17,690 nucleotides of DNA. It comes from Thalassobius sp050633445. GTDB taxonomy: Bacteria > Pseudomonadota > Alphaproteobacteria > Rhodobacterales > Rhodobacteraceae. The notes under the pieces are model-generated. The model was not told the DNA's origin and ran no database searches. It was given only the letters and a program-made list of their open reading frames with translations. Where the stretch lies: NCBI GenBank assembly GCA_050633445.1, contig JBOEGN010000099.1, positions 1-17,690 on the forward strand. Reading direction: 5' to 3'. A program made the translations under genes and the position numbers. Numbering within the stretch: the first letter of the stretch is position 1; each line of letters starts with the position of its first letter. This document shows positions 1 to 8,600 of this stretch, piece by piece.

Positions 1-200
1 GGCGCACGCCGCCGCTTTGGGGTATGGGTCGCGTGAAACAGGTCCTGGGGGCCGAGTTCTACCTGCATGACGGCCGCGCGCGCTCTTTAACCGAAGCGAT
101 CCTGTGGCATGGAGGAGAAGCCCTGCCCGCCCGTGACCGCTTTGCCACTTTGTCCGCCCCGGACCGGGACGCGCTGATTGCCTTCTTGGAAAGCTTGTGA
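1..200 (+). CDS. Di-heme oxidoreductase (DUF1111 family), C-terminal fragment
   Basis: The window opens inside this gene; only about 65 C-terminal residues are present, read in the frame whose codons start at base 3 and ending in TGA at 198-200. The fragment holds RTPPLWGMG, then FYLHDGRARSLTEAILWHGGEA, then a closing ALIAFLESL. This is the usual tail of DUF1111 periplasmic di-heme c-type proteins related to MauG and bacterial cytochrome c peroxidases. The heme-binding CxxCH motifs would lie upstream of the window and cannot be seen. Its stop overlaps the ATG of the imelysin gene by one base (TGATG), which implies translational coupling. In this type of locus (family knowledge) DUF1111 proteins are usually linked with imelysins and are thought to work on periplasmic iron, but no reaction is established. 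Family assignment is fairly sure; function is inference. Confidence 0.8.
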   Translation, partial: RTPPLWGMGRVKQVLGAEFYLHDGRARSLTEAILWHGGEALPARDRFATLSAPDRDALIAFLESL

Positions 201-1207
201 TGTTGAAACCCCTGTTGTTCGCCGCGTTGATTGCCCTGCCCCTACCTGTCTGGGCCGAGACGCCCGTGACCGACACCGCGATTGATACCTATATCTTGCC
301 GGGCTTTGCCACGCTTGCAGATGCCACGCGGCGCATGGCCGAAACTGCCCAAACCGATTGCTCTCCTGACTCCGAGCCGCTGCGCAATGCCTGGGGTCTG
401 GCCTTTGATCACTGGGTCAGCGTCAGTCATCTGCGCTTTGGCCCGACCGAAAGGGACAGCCGCGCCTTTGCGCTGGCCTTCTGGCCGGACAGCCGCGCCA
501 AGACGCCCAAAGCGTTGCAGCAAATGATTGCTGGCACCGATCCGATCATCACCACTCCGGGTGGCGTGGCCTCGTTGTCGATTGCCGCGCGTGGGTTCTA
601 TGCGCTGGAATACCTGCTGTATGATCCGGCCTTTCGGTCTGACCCGACCTATGGCTGCGCGCTGATCCGGGCGCTAAGCGCGGATATCGCCAGCACCAGC
701 CACGCGATTTCGCAGGATTGGCACGACAGCTATGCTGCGCTGATGAAAACGCCGGGCGAGGGCTATAGCCCCTATCACACCACCGAAGAGGTGCGCCAAG
801 AGCTGTTCAAGGCACTGGCGACGGGGCTGCAATTCACCTCGGATACGCGTCTGGGCCGCCCCTTGGGCACGTTCGACCGCCCACGCGCCAAACGCGCCGA
901 GGCACGACGTTCGGGTCGATCGCAGCACCACGTCGTGTTGTCGCTACAATCGCTAAGAGAGCTGTCGCTGATCCTGTCTGTAGGTGATGACCGGCTGACA
1001 GCCGACGTTACCGGTGCGTTTGATCTGGCTGTCGCGCAGGCCATCGCGCTTGAGGACCCGGTTTTTGCCGGTGTCGATGATCCTTCGGACCGGCTCGAGA
1101 TCGAGATCCTGCAACAAACCATCGACCTTATTCGCGACGAACAGCTGGCCAATATCGGCGCCAAGTTGGGCGTTGCGGCCGGGTTCAACGCTTTGGACGG
1201 GGACTAA
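200..1207 (+). CDS. Imelysin-like periplasmic protein (iron-associated, peptidase M75-like fold)
   Basis: The protein is 335 residues from the ATG at 200, which overlaps the upstream stop. A GTG at 197 would add one residue, but the ATG gives the standard coupled overlap. A signal peptide (LLFAALIALPLPVWA, cut before ETP) sends it to the periplasm. Family marks include RNAWGLAFDHW near residue 63 and SHLRFGP near 76, followed by the helix carrying the signature position at about 132-137. Imelysins normally have GxHxxE there, a proposed metal site; here it reads GFYALE, so tyrosine replaces histidine. Imelysins are iron-regulated envelope proteins whose protease activity is doubtful (family knowledge). 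It sits between a di-heme DUF1111 gene and a DUF1513 gene, so a role in periplasmic iron handling is inferred. Confidence 0.85.
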   Translation: MLKPLLFAALIALPLPVWAETPVTDTAIDTYILPGFATLADATRRMAETAQTDCSPDSEPLRNAWGLAFDHWVSVSHLRFGPTERDSRAFALAFWPDSRAKTPKALQQMIAGTDPIITTPGGVASLSIAARGFYALEYLLYDPAFRSDPTYGCALIRALSADIASTSHAISQDWHDSYAALMKTPGEGYSPYHTTEEVRQELFKALATGLQFTSDTRLGRPLGTFDRPRAKRAEARRSGRSQHHVVLSLQSLRELSLILSVGDDRLTADVTGAFDLAVAQAIALEDPVFAGVDDPSDRLEIEILQQTIDLIRDEQLANIGAKLGVAAGFNALDGD

Positions 1208-1208
1208 G

Positions 1209-2288
1209 ATGACCACACGACGCGGATTTCTGACCGGGCTTTTGGCCTCGGGGTTGGCACCGTCGGTCAGTTGGGCTGATCTGGGTGGCCCGCGCTATCT
1301 GTCTGCGGCAAAAACTGCGGCGGGCCATGCGCTGTTCGGGCTGGACGCGCAGGCCGCGCCGTTGTTCCGGGTAACGATGCCAGGTCGGGGTCACGCCGCC
1401 GCCGCACATCCCGAAAAAGCCGAGGTCGTGGCCTTTGCCCGCCGTCCCGGCACCTTTGCCCAAGTCATCAATTGCGCGGATGGCAGCGTGTTGGCCGAAT
1501 TGCGCAGCCCCGAGGGGCGGCATTTTTATGGGCATGGAGTCTTCTCGGCGGATGGTCGGCTGCTGTTCACACCGGAAAACGACTACGAGAACGGCGCAGG
1601 TCGGATCGGCGTTTGGGACCGGTCGCGCGGATACCGGCGCGAGGGCGACTTTGCCTCAGGAGGCATTGGCCCCCATGACATGCTGCGCCTGCCGGGAACC
1701 GACATGTTTGTTGTCGCCAATGGCGGGATCGACACCCATCCCGAAAGCGGCCGCACCCCGCTGAACCTGCCCACGATGCGCGCCAATCTGGCCCTGATCG
1801 GCCCCAAAGGCGAGCTGCACGAAATCACCCAACTGGACCCGGCCTTGCGAATGAATTCGATCCGACACATGTCTGTTCGTGCCGACGGCCTGGTGGGGTT
1901 TGCGATGCAATGGCAGGGCAATGCCACGGACCATCCGCCCCTGGTGGGCGTGTACCGTCCGGGCAGTGGCACGCCGCCAATTCTGGGCCAGGCCCAAGCC
2001 GAACTGCATGCCGGAATGCAAGGCTATGCCGGGTCCATCGCCTTTTCCGGGGACGGTTCGCTGGTGGCGATCTCCAGCCCGCGCGGCGGCATGATCCAGG
2101 TTTTCGACGCCGAAACTGGCGCTTTTGCCTGGCATGTGAGCGAAGAGGACGTTTGCGGCCTGAACGTGCTGGGCAGCGGGTTCATGGCCACTGCTGGGAC
2201 CGGTCGGGTGATCCGATTCTCTGGCCCACAAACGCAGAGCATTCGCCGACAGGATGTCGCCTGGGACAACCATCTGATCGCGATCTGA
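1209..2288 (+). CDS. DUF1513 family Tat-exported protein, probable beta-propeller
   Basis: The protein is 359 residues. The frame is open further upstream, but that part only shadows the imelysin gene. The ATG at 1209, one base after the imelysin stop, gives an N-terminus with a twin-arginine signal (MTTRRGFLTGLLASGLAPS, cleavage near SWA). Tat export fits a protein folded with a cofactor or one that must avoid periplasmic metals. The body has repeated blade-like segments typical of DUF1513, such as GHGVFSADGRLLFTPEND, GIGPHDMLRLPG, FVVANGGIDTHPESGR and SIAFSGDGSLVAISSPRGG. DUF1513 proteins have no assigned reaction but recur next to imelysin and DUF1111 genes (family knowledge). This is the last gene of the operon; a terminator follows at once. 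Identity is confident; function is unknown. Confidence 0.85.
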   Translation: MTTRRGFLTGLLASGLAPSVSWADLGGPRYLSAAKTAAGHALFGLDAQAAPLFRVTMPGRGHAAAAHPEKAEVVAFARRPGTFAQVINCADGSVLAELRSPEGRHFYGHGVFSADGRLLFTPENDYENGAGRIGVWDRSRGYRREGDFASGGIGPHDMLRLPGTDMFVVANGGIDTHPESGRTPLNLPTMRANLALIGPKGELHEITQLDPALRMNSIRHMSVRADGLVGFAMQWQGNATDHPPLVGVYRPGSGTPPILGQAQAELHAGMQGYAGSIAFSGDGSLVAISSPRGGMIQVFDAETGAFAWHVSEEDVCGLNVLGSGFMATAGTGRVIRFSGPQTQSIRRQDVAWDNHLIAI

Positions 2289-2324
2289 AGGGGCCCGGCA
2301 GCACCGCCGGACCCTTAATTTTAG
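2289..2324 (+). terminator. Rho-independent terminator after the DUF1513 gene
   Basis: Directly after the TGA at 2286-2288 there is an inverted repeat. The left arm is GGG plus CCGGC (2291-2299) and the right arm is GCCGG plus CCC (2306-2314), with one internal C/A mismatch and a six-base loop. TTAATTTT follows. The T-rich tail favours termination of plus-strand transcription and runs into the dctM stop codon at 2321. The stem could also block read-through from dctM, but no T-run follows it on that strand. Confidence 0.75.
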
Positions 2325-3696
2325 GCCAAACTGGGCAGATAGAGCACAATCGCGGGAAACGCGATCAGCAGCGCGATTGTCACCGCGTCGGCGATAAAGA
2401 AGGGGGTGACGCCTTTGAACACGTCCTGCACGCTCAGGTCATCGCGCACGCCGGCGACGACGAAACAGTTCAGGCCGATGGGGGGTGTGANNCCAGAATC
2501 CCGAACCAGATGGCGCACATCGGGCCGGACATGCCAAAGGCGCTGTCGGCCGCACTGACCATCTCGCCGCCGTTCAGGGCCATGACGGCGGGATAGACCA
2601 CGGGCAGCGTCAGCAGCAGCATCCCGATCGCATCCATGAACATCCCCAGCACCGCATAGGCCAGCAGGATGTAGATCAGCGTCAGCATGGGCGATTGCTC
2701 CAGCCCGGTGATCCAGTCGGAAAACGCATTGGGCAAGTCGGCAAACCCCAGGAACCGCACATAGATCAGCACGCCCCAGATGATGGTAAAGATCATCGCG
2801 CTCAGCTTGGCCGTTTCCAGCAGAGCGTCCTTGAATTGCGGCCAGCGCATCCCGCGAAACAGCGCCATCAGGAACACGACAAAGGCGCCTAACGCGCCGC
2901 CCTCGGTTGGGGTGCCCCAGGCGTCTCCGCCGAAGGGGTTGTAGATGAAAAAGATGATGATCAGCACCACGAAAAAAATCGGAAAGGCCGGGGGCAGCGC
3001 GACCAGGCGTTCCTTCCATGTAAAGCCGCGCACGGGCGGGCCGAAATTGGGGATCACCAACGCCATGCCCACGATCAGCGCTCCGTAAATGATGGCCGAG
3101 AAGGCGCCGGGGATGAAGCCCGCCAACAGCAGCTTGCCCACGTCCTGTTCGACGATGATCGCGTAGATCACCAGGATGGCCGAGGGTGGGATCAGGCTGG
3201 CCAGCGTGCCGCCCGCAGCGACCACGCCTGCGGCGAAGCGTTTGTCATAGCCGACCTTTAGCATCTCGGGGATAGCGATGCGGGCAAAGACAGCCGCCGT
3301 CGCCACCGAGGCACCAGACACCGCCGCGAACCCCGCCGTGGCGAACACCGTGGACACCGCCAGCCCGCCCGGCAGCCAGCCAACCCAGCGTTTGGCGGCC
3401 TCGAATAGGGCTTTGGTCAGGCCCGCGTAATAGGCCAGGTATCCGATCAGGATGAAGGTGGGGATCAGGCTCAGCGCCTGGCTGGAGACCTTGGAATGCG
3501 GCACCTGGCCTGCGATTTTTACCGCAATCGTCGCGGCCTTCAAGAAACGGGACGGATCATAGCCGAATTTGTTCCAGAAAATCCACGTCAGACCGACCAG
3601 CCCGGCGATGCCAGCCGCAAAGGCCACGCGCATTCCCAGCACCACAAGCAGCAGCATAAACCCCGAAACCCAGAGGCCAATATCAATCGGATCCAT
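2321..3696 (-). CDS. dctM: TRAP transporter large membrane subunit DctM, interrupted by an assembly gap
   Basis: This is the DctM subunit of a tripartite (TRAP) transporter: the cytoplasmic-membrane protein that drives sodium- or proton-coupled solute uptake. The N-terminus MDPIDIGLWVSGFMLLLVVLG and the segment LIPPSAILVIYAIIVEQDVGKLL are typical. Hydrophobic helices run through the whole length. The ambiguous bases NN at 2491-2492 break the frame: residues 1-401 (ending IWFGIL) read in one frame and the last 55 (TPPIGLNCFVVAGV onward) in another. The family has about ten residues between these blocks, so the gene is probably intact at about 466 residues and the break comes from the assembly. 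The start overlaps the dctQ stop by one base (TGATG). Confidence 0.9.
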
Positions 3697-4340
3697 CAGC
3701 GGGTCCCTTCGTCTTCAAAGCCACCGACATGCTGCGCCTCTTGGGCAGCCTGAGCGGCGGCGGACAGAACCAGCGGCACGGCGACAGGTTCGACCAGCCC
3801 CAACACAAAGGCTCGGGCATAGCCCCACATCTGCACCCCAATCCGCAGACACAGCACGGAAAACGCCACAGGCGCCAGCAGCTTGGCCGGCCAGATGGGG
3901 ATGCCAATGTCAATCGAGCTGTCGCGGCTCCAGAGCGGCGCGGCGAAATCAAAGCTGCGCTGAAAATGCTCCCAACTGCCCCAAACAAGCAGCACCATCA
4001 AAAGCAGCGTGAACAGCGCAGTGACAAACTCAGCCGCCCAAAGCGCACGCCCCTTTAGGCGGCCAACCAGAATATCCATGCGAATATGCCCGCCGTCGCG
4101 CTGCGTATAGGCCACCCCCATAAAGGCGATCAGCGGCATGATCTGCTCGATCCAGTCCACATAGCCGGGCAAAGGCATGTTCATTGTGTTGCGACCGCCC
4201 ACGGAAATGACCGCCAGCACCATCAGCGAAAACACCGCTAGTCCGCTGATCAAGGCCAATGGTTTTTCGATCCGGTGCAGCGCCCGGTCCAGGCGGCTGA
4301 GCGTTGAGCCGTCCTCTAACACAGCTGATGAGCCTGCCAT
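3696..4340 (-). CDS. dctQ: TRAP transporter small membrane subunit DctQ
   Basis: The protein is 214 residues, within the normal range for DctQ. It has four hydrophobic segments, near residues 31-50, 64-80, 102-122 and 150-170. The family block WIEQIMPLIAFMGVAYTQRDGGHIRMD is present; it covers the conserved RxGGHIxMD region. DctQ pairs with DctM in the cytoplasmic membrane and is required for uptake. The C-terminal tail, rich in Ala, Gln and Glu, is probably cytoplasmic. A G-rich Shine-Dalgarno-like stretch lies just ahead of the ATG at 4340. It is 86 bases downstream of dctP with hairpins between them, and it overlaps dctM by one base, so Q and M are probably made at matched levels. Confidence 0.92.
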   Translation of the reverse strand: MAGSSAVLEDGSTLSRLDRALHRIEKPLALISGLAVFSLMVLAVISVGGRNTMNMPLPGYVDWIEQIMPLIAFMGVAYTQRDGGHIRMDILVGRLKGRALWAAEFVTALFTLLLMVLLVWGSWEHFQRSFDFAAPLWSRDSSIDIGIPIWPAKLLAPVAFSVLCLRIGVQMWGYARAFVLGLVEPVAVPLVLSAAAQAAQEAQHVGGFEDEGTR

Positions 4341-4374
4341 GCGTCCCCCCTTACTGCCCTTTTCGGGCTTGGTG

Positions 4375-4389
4375 CCGTTTTCAAAACGG
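4375..4389. repeat. Perfect short inverted repeat between dctP and dctQ
   Basis: CCGTTTT at 4375-4381 and AAAACGG at 4383-4389 pair perfectly around a single base, as a symmetric A/T-rich palindrome. It lies just downstream of the GC-rich hairpin on the transcribed (minus) strand. One base is too tight for a hairpin loop without opening inner pairs, so a protein-binding or mRNA-end-stabilising role is as likely as a folded structure. Confidence 0.5.
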
Positions 4390-4392
4390 AAA

Positions 4393-4420
4393 CCGCCCGG
4401 GGGTCGATGCCTCCGGGCGG
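4393..4420 (-). terminator. GC-rich hairpin between dctP and dctQ, likely attenuator or RNA stabiliser
   Basis: CCGCCCGG (4393-4400) is the exact reverse complement of CCGGGCGG (4413-4420), with a 12-base loop. On the minus strand the stem is followed by TTTCCGTTTTG, a weak T-rich tail. It lies six bases past the dctP stop. A leaky terminator or 3' stabiliser here would give more binding protein than membrane subunits, as TRAP systems usually need (family knowledge). The exact role is inference. Confidence 0.6.
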
Positions 4421-4426
4421 GATGTC

Positions 4427-5437
4427 TTATTTGCGTGCGTCAGCCAGGGTGGTCATGACGGTGTCATACAGCCCCTGCGCGTCGATGCCCTGTTTGGTCA
4501 TATCCGCCAGCCATTTCTCGCGGATCGGATCAGCCGCAGCAGCGCGGAACTTGTTCAGCTCGTCCTCAGAGATCATGACCTTGGCCACGTTTTTCTCGGC
4601 CAGAACGGTGTCCCATTTTTCCAGCAGCGCGCCATAGTTGGCCAGGTAGTGATCCAGCGCCTCGTCGATGGATCCGTCCAGCGCGGCGCGTTCCGAATCC
4701 GACAGATCGTCATAGGCATCGGTGTTCACGACCACCGGACAGTTCACCGTGCCGGGGTTCAGGTTCGCGGTCCACCAGGTGGCCTGATCAATGGTGCGGA
4801 ACGCAAAATGCGCGTGCTGGGCAAAGGCCACGGTGTCGACAACGCCGCTCTCCATCGCGTTATAGGCCTCGGTCGCGGTCACGGATGTGGGCACGGCGCC
4901 AATGGTCTTGAACGCCTGGCCAATGCCACCCGTTGCGCGCACACGCATGCCGTTCATCTTGTCCAGCGTGTCGCGCGGTTCGCCCGTGCCAACGATGTTA
5001 TACTGAGGCATCGGCGAGGGCATGAACAGTTTGGCATTCCAGCGCGCCAGGTCCTTTTGCGCGGCAGGATGCGCATAAACTGCACGGGCCACGGCGACCT
5101 CTTCGGCCAGCGTGTTCACACCCAGGAATGGCAGCTCCAGCACGGTAATGGTCGGGTTCTTATCGCGGTGATACCCCGCACAGAACTGCGCCATTTCAAA
5201 CGCGCCAATCGAGATCCCGTCCAGGTTTTCCTTGTTCTTGGACAGGCCGCCATAGCTGATGTTCAGCGTGAACTCACCGCCGGTCTTGGCGCTGACCAGC
5301 TCGGCCAGTTTTTCAATATGTTCGGTAAAGGCGCGGCGCTTTCCCCAGACGGACACATTCCATTCAGTCGCCATGGATTCGGTTGCAAAGCCAACAGCAA
5401 GCGTCGCAATCGCGACCTTGGTCATCAGTTTCTTCAT
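4427..5437 (-). CDS. dctP: TRAP transporter periplasmic solute-binding protein DctP
   Basis: The protein is 336 residues with a signal peptide (MKKLMTKVAIATLAVGF, cleavage near ESMA-TEW). It belongs to the DctP family, which captures a carboxylate-bearing solute in the periplasm and passes it to DctQM. Family features include the ELPFLGV block near residue 101 and GMRVRATGG at 163-171. R167 in that block aligns with the arginine that binds the substrate carboxylate in studied homologues. The downstream block TEAYNAMESGVVDTVAF is also typical. A strong ribosome-binding site (GGGAGGAAAA) precedes the ATG. The gene lies just downstream of putA on the same strand but behind a terminator and with its own likely promoter. 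The substrate is unknown; an amino or organic acid is only a guess from context. Confidence 0.92.
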   Translation of the reverse strand: MKKLMTKVAIATLAVGFATESMATEWNVSVWGKRRAFTEHIEKLAELVSAKTGGEFTLNISYGGLSKNKENLDGISIGAFEMAQFCAGYHRDKNPTITVLELPFLGVNTLAEEVAVARAVYAHPAAQKDLARWNAKLFMPSPMPQYNIVGTGEPRDTLDKMNGMRVRATGGIGQAFKTIGAVPTSVTATEAYNAMESGVVDTVAFAQHAHFAFRTIDQATWWTANLNPGTVNCPVVVNTDAYDDLSDSERAALDGSIDEALDHYLANYGALLEKWDTVLAEKNVAKVMISEDELNKFRAAAADPIREKWLADMTKQGIDAQGLYDTVMTTLADARK

Positions 5438-5482
5438 AATTTTCCTCCCGTACGCGGCACGTTCACCACCGCAATAAAAAAG

Positions 5483-5511
5483 AGGCTAGTACAGGCCCCG
5501 TACCCTGCCAA
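5483..5511 (-). promoter_or_regulatory. Candidate sigma-70 promoter for dctPQM
   Basis: On the minus strand TTGGCA (5511-5506) and TAGCCT (5488-5483) are separated by exactly 17 bases, upstream of the strong dctP ribosome-binding site. The -35 matches the consensus well. The -10 keeps only the first two and last bases. The predicted leader is about 40 bases. Confidence 0.45.
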
Positions 5512-5520
5512 GCGATTCAT

Positions 5521-5566
5521 GCAAAAAGCCCTTCCGCATACCGGAAAGTGGGTATGCGAAAAGGCC
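5521..5566 (-). terminator. Rho-independent terminator downstream of putA
   Basis: Read on the minus strand, CGCATACC (5558-5551) pairs perfectly with GGTATGCG (5542-5535). The flanking bases extend the stem to about 16 pairs if G-U pairs are allowed, and TTTTT (5527-5523) follows. The G-U pairs work only in minus-strand RNA, which supports termination of putA transcripts and separates putA from dctP. Confidence 0.75.
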
Positions 5567-5591
5567 ATCAGAGGAGGAAGACCCCGTAATC

Positions 5592-5607
5592 TCACGGTAT
5601 TCCGTGA
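5592..5607. repeat. Perfect inverted repeat just past the putA stop
   Basis: TCACGG (5592-5597) and CCGTGA (5602-5607) flank a four-base loop, five bases beyond the putA stop codon. No T-run follows it on the minus strand, so it is probably not a terminator by itself. It may stabilise the 3' end ahead of the terminator at 5521-5566 or bind a regulator. Confidence 0.5.
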
Positions 5608-5611
5608 TTCT

Positions 5612-8600
5612 TTATCCTGTCGCTGCCAGCAATTGCGCGTTCCCGCCCGCCGCCGTGGTATCAATACAGATGTGGCGTTCTAACCGGCATCGCGCGGCCA
5701 GGTCGTCGCCTGTGACCAGCCCAATCAGCGCGCCAGAACGCCTCGCCAAAGCGTGACGCGCGGCGGTGACGTCTTCGTCCTCGGCCCACAATGCGACCAC
5801 GGCAAGCGGGGTCAAATGCTCCAGCGCGCCGCGGGGTAAAACACCGTCCAGGCCCAGATCAGCGGGCACGCCGGGCGCAATGGCCAACGCCGGACAGCCA
5901 TTGGCGCGTGCGATCTGCATTTGCTGCGCGGCATCCTGTGCGGTGGGTCCCAGACACAGGACCACGCCACGCCCGAATGTGGACAAACGGTTAGATTCAC
6001 CCGTTGGGCCCGGCAGGTCCTGAGCGCCGAGCTTTGCCGGTGCCTCTTGCCCCAGTTTCGCCAGCCGAGCCTGTACCGCAGAAACATCCACGGCCCGGCC
6101 CGGCACCGCCGGATGAGCGATCCGGTTGGGTTGGGCAAAGCGCGGTACATAGGCCGGACCACCCGCCTTGGGTCCAGTTCCTGACAGCCCTTCTCCGCCA
6201 AAGGGTTGCGAGCCAACGATGGCCCCGATCTGGTTGCGGTTCACGTACAGGTTTCCCGCGCGCACGCGGCTGGAAATCTGCTCAACGCGGACATCAATCC
6301 GCGTGTGCAAACCAAAGGTCAGACCAAAGCCCGTATCATTCACAGCGTCCACAACAGCGTCGATTTCATGCGCCTTGAAGGTCGCGACATGCAGAACAGG
6401 ACCAAAGATTTCACGCTCCAACGCCGCGATACCTGCCACACGGATCACCGTTGGCGCAATGAAGTGGCCAGTGGTCGGCGCGGTCAGCTCTTTCAACACA
6501 TCCCCCCGCTGGCGGGCAGCCGAGATATAGGCCGCGAAATCCGCCTGGGCGCGGCCATCAATCACCGGGCCGACATCGGTCGAATGGCTCCAGGGATCGC
6601 CCAGAACCAGCTCGTCCATCGCGCCAAACAGCATGGGAAGCAGCGTGTCGGCCACGTCCTCTTGGACATACAAACATCGCAGCGCCGAGCACCGCTGTCC
6701 CGCCGACTGAAAGGCCGAGGCAACGATGTCGCGCACCGCTTGTTCGGGCAGCGCGGTGCTGTCGACGATCATCGCGTTCAGGCCTCCAGTTTCCGCGATC
6801 AACACAGCGTCAACGGGCGCACCCTGCGCCATCGTATGGTTGATCCGCTGAGCGGTCGCGGTCGAGCCGGTAAAGCAGACGCCGTTCACAGTTGCGCTGC
6901 CGGTCAGCACAGGGCCAAGCACGCCACCCTGCCCCGGCAACAGTTGCAAAGCGGCAAGGGGAACACCCGCCTGCTGCAGCAATTGGGTGGCGCGATGCGC
7001 GATCAGACTGGTTGCCTCGGCCGGTTTGGCCAGCACCGCGTTGCCAGCCGCCAGCGCCGCAGCAATCTGGCCGGTAAAGATCGCCAGCGGGAAATTCCAG
7101 GGTGAGATACAGCTGATAACGCCGCGTGCCGGAGCCGTCAGATTTGCGGCCTCGGACGCGTAAAAGCGCAGAAAATCAACGGCTTCGCGCAGCTCTCCGA
7201 TTGCGTCATTTGGGGTCTTTCCTGCCTCGCGAGCCAACAGGGCGAACAGCTCTCCGAAATTGGCCTCAAACAGATCAGCAGCCCGGTTCAGCACAGCAGA
7301 GCGGTCAGCCACTGGGGCGTCCCAAGGCTGCGCTTCAGCCAAAGCCTTTGCGGCCCCGGCAGCCGTAGCCTCGGTCACGTTGCCCACCTGATCGGCGGGG
7401 CATGCGGGGTTCATGACGGCCCGTTTTTCTCCCTGTTCAGCCGCAGAAACGGTTAACGGCCCGGCGTGCCACTGTGCGGTTTCATAGGGGGCACGTGCGT
7501 CCTCGATCGCGGACAAATCACGCGGGTCATGCAGATCCCAACCCAACGCGTTTTGGCGATCCGGCGCATACAAATCCTTGGGCGCAACCACCCCAGGGGC
7601 CGGAGCATCGCCCAGCGCAGCCAGCGCATCAAAGGGGTCAGCCACCACGGTTTCAGGCGCTACATCCGGGTCGACGATCTGGTTCACGAACGACGAATTC
7701 GCCCCGTTTTCCAACAGGCGCCGCACCAGATAGGCCAGCAAGTCACGATGTGCTCCGACCGGCGCGTACACCCTACAACGCGTGCCGCTTTGGGTTTTCA
7801 CCAGATCGTGCAGCCCTTCGCCCATGCCATGCAGACGCTGAAACTCATAGCTCTGTGGGTCATGCGCCATTTGCAGGATGGTCGCGATGGAATGGGCGTT
7901 GTGCGTGGCGAATTGCGGATAAATCCGATCCGTCATTTCCAACAGTTTCGCGGCGCAGCACAGATAGGACACATCTGTCGCGGGTTTGCGCGTGAAAACG
8001 GGGAAATTGTCCAACCCCTCGACCTGAGCACGCTTGATCTCGGTGTCCCAATAGGCGCCTTTGACCAGGCGGACCATGATCTTGCGATCCAGTTTCTGGG
8101 CCAGGGCGTACAGCCAGTCCAGCGTCGCAGCGGCGCGTTTACCATAGGCCTGCACGACCACACCAAAGCCATCCCACCCGTCCAAGCGGTCATAGGACAG
8201 AACGGCCTGGATCACGTCCAGCGACAGATCCAGACGGTCAGCCTCTTCAGCGTCGATGTTCAGGCCCATGCCAGAGGTTTTGGCGGCCAGAGCCAGCTCC
8301 AACGTCGAGGCAACCAATTCGGTCATGACCCGATCTGTCTGGCCGACTTCGTACCGCGGATGCAGGGCCGATAGTTTGATCGAGATACCGGGGTTCTGAC
8401 GAATATCGTCCGAGCGGCTTTCGCGACCCAGCCGTTTGATCGCCGCCAGATAGGCCGCGTGGTACTTGGCGGCGTCGCGCGCGGTCAGTGCGGCCTCGCC
8501 CAGCATATCGTAGGAGAACGTATAGCCCTGCTTGGCACGGGGTTTACCGCGTTTCAACGCCTCGTCGATGGTCTGACCCAACACGAACTGCGCGCCCAGC

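Noticed and set aside
1014..1208. Upstream extension of the DUF1513 frame by 65 codons
   Set aside because: It overlaps the imelysin gene in another frame, and the Tat signal starts exactly at the ATG at 1209.
2321..3696. dctM as a true frameshifted pseudogene
   Set aside because: The break coincides exactly with ambiguous bases, and both sides keep intact family motifs.
4304..5683. A 459-codon plus-strand open frame opposite dctP
   Set aside because: It mirrors the dctP coding frame, has an Arg/His/Gln-rich composition without domains, and crosses the dctP promoter and the putA terminator.
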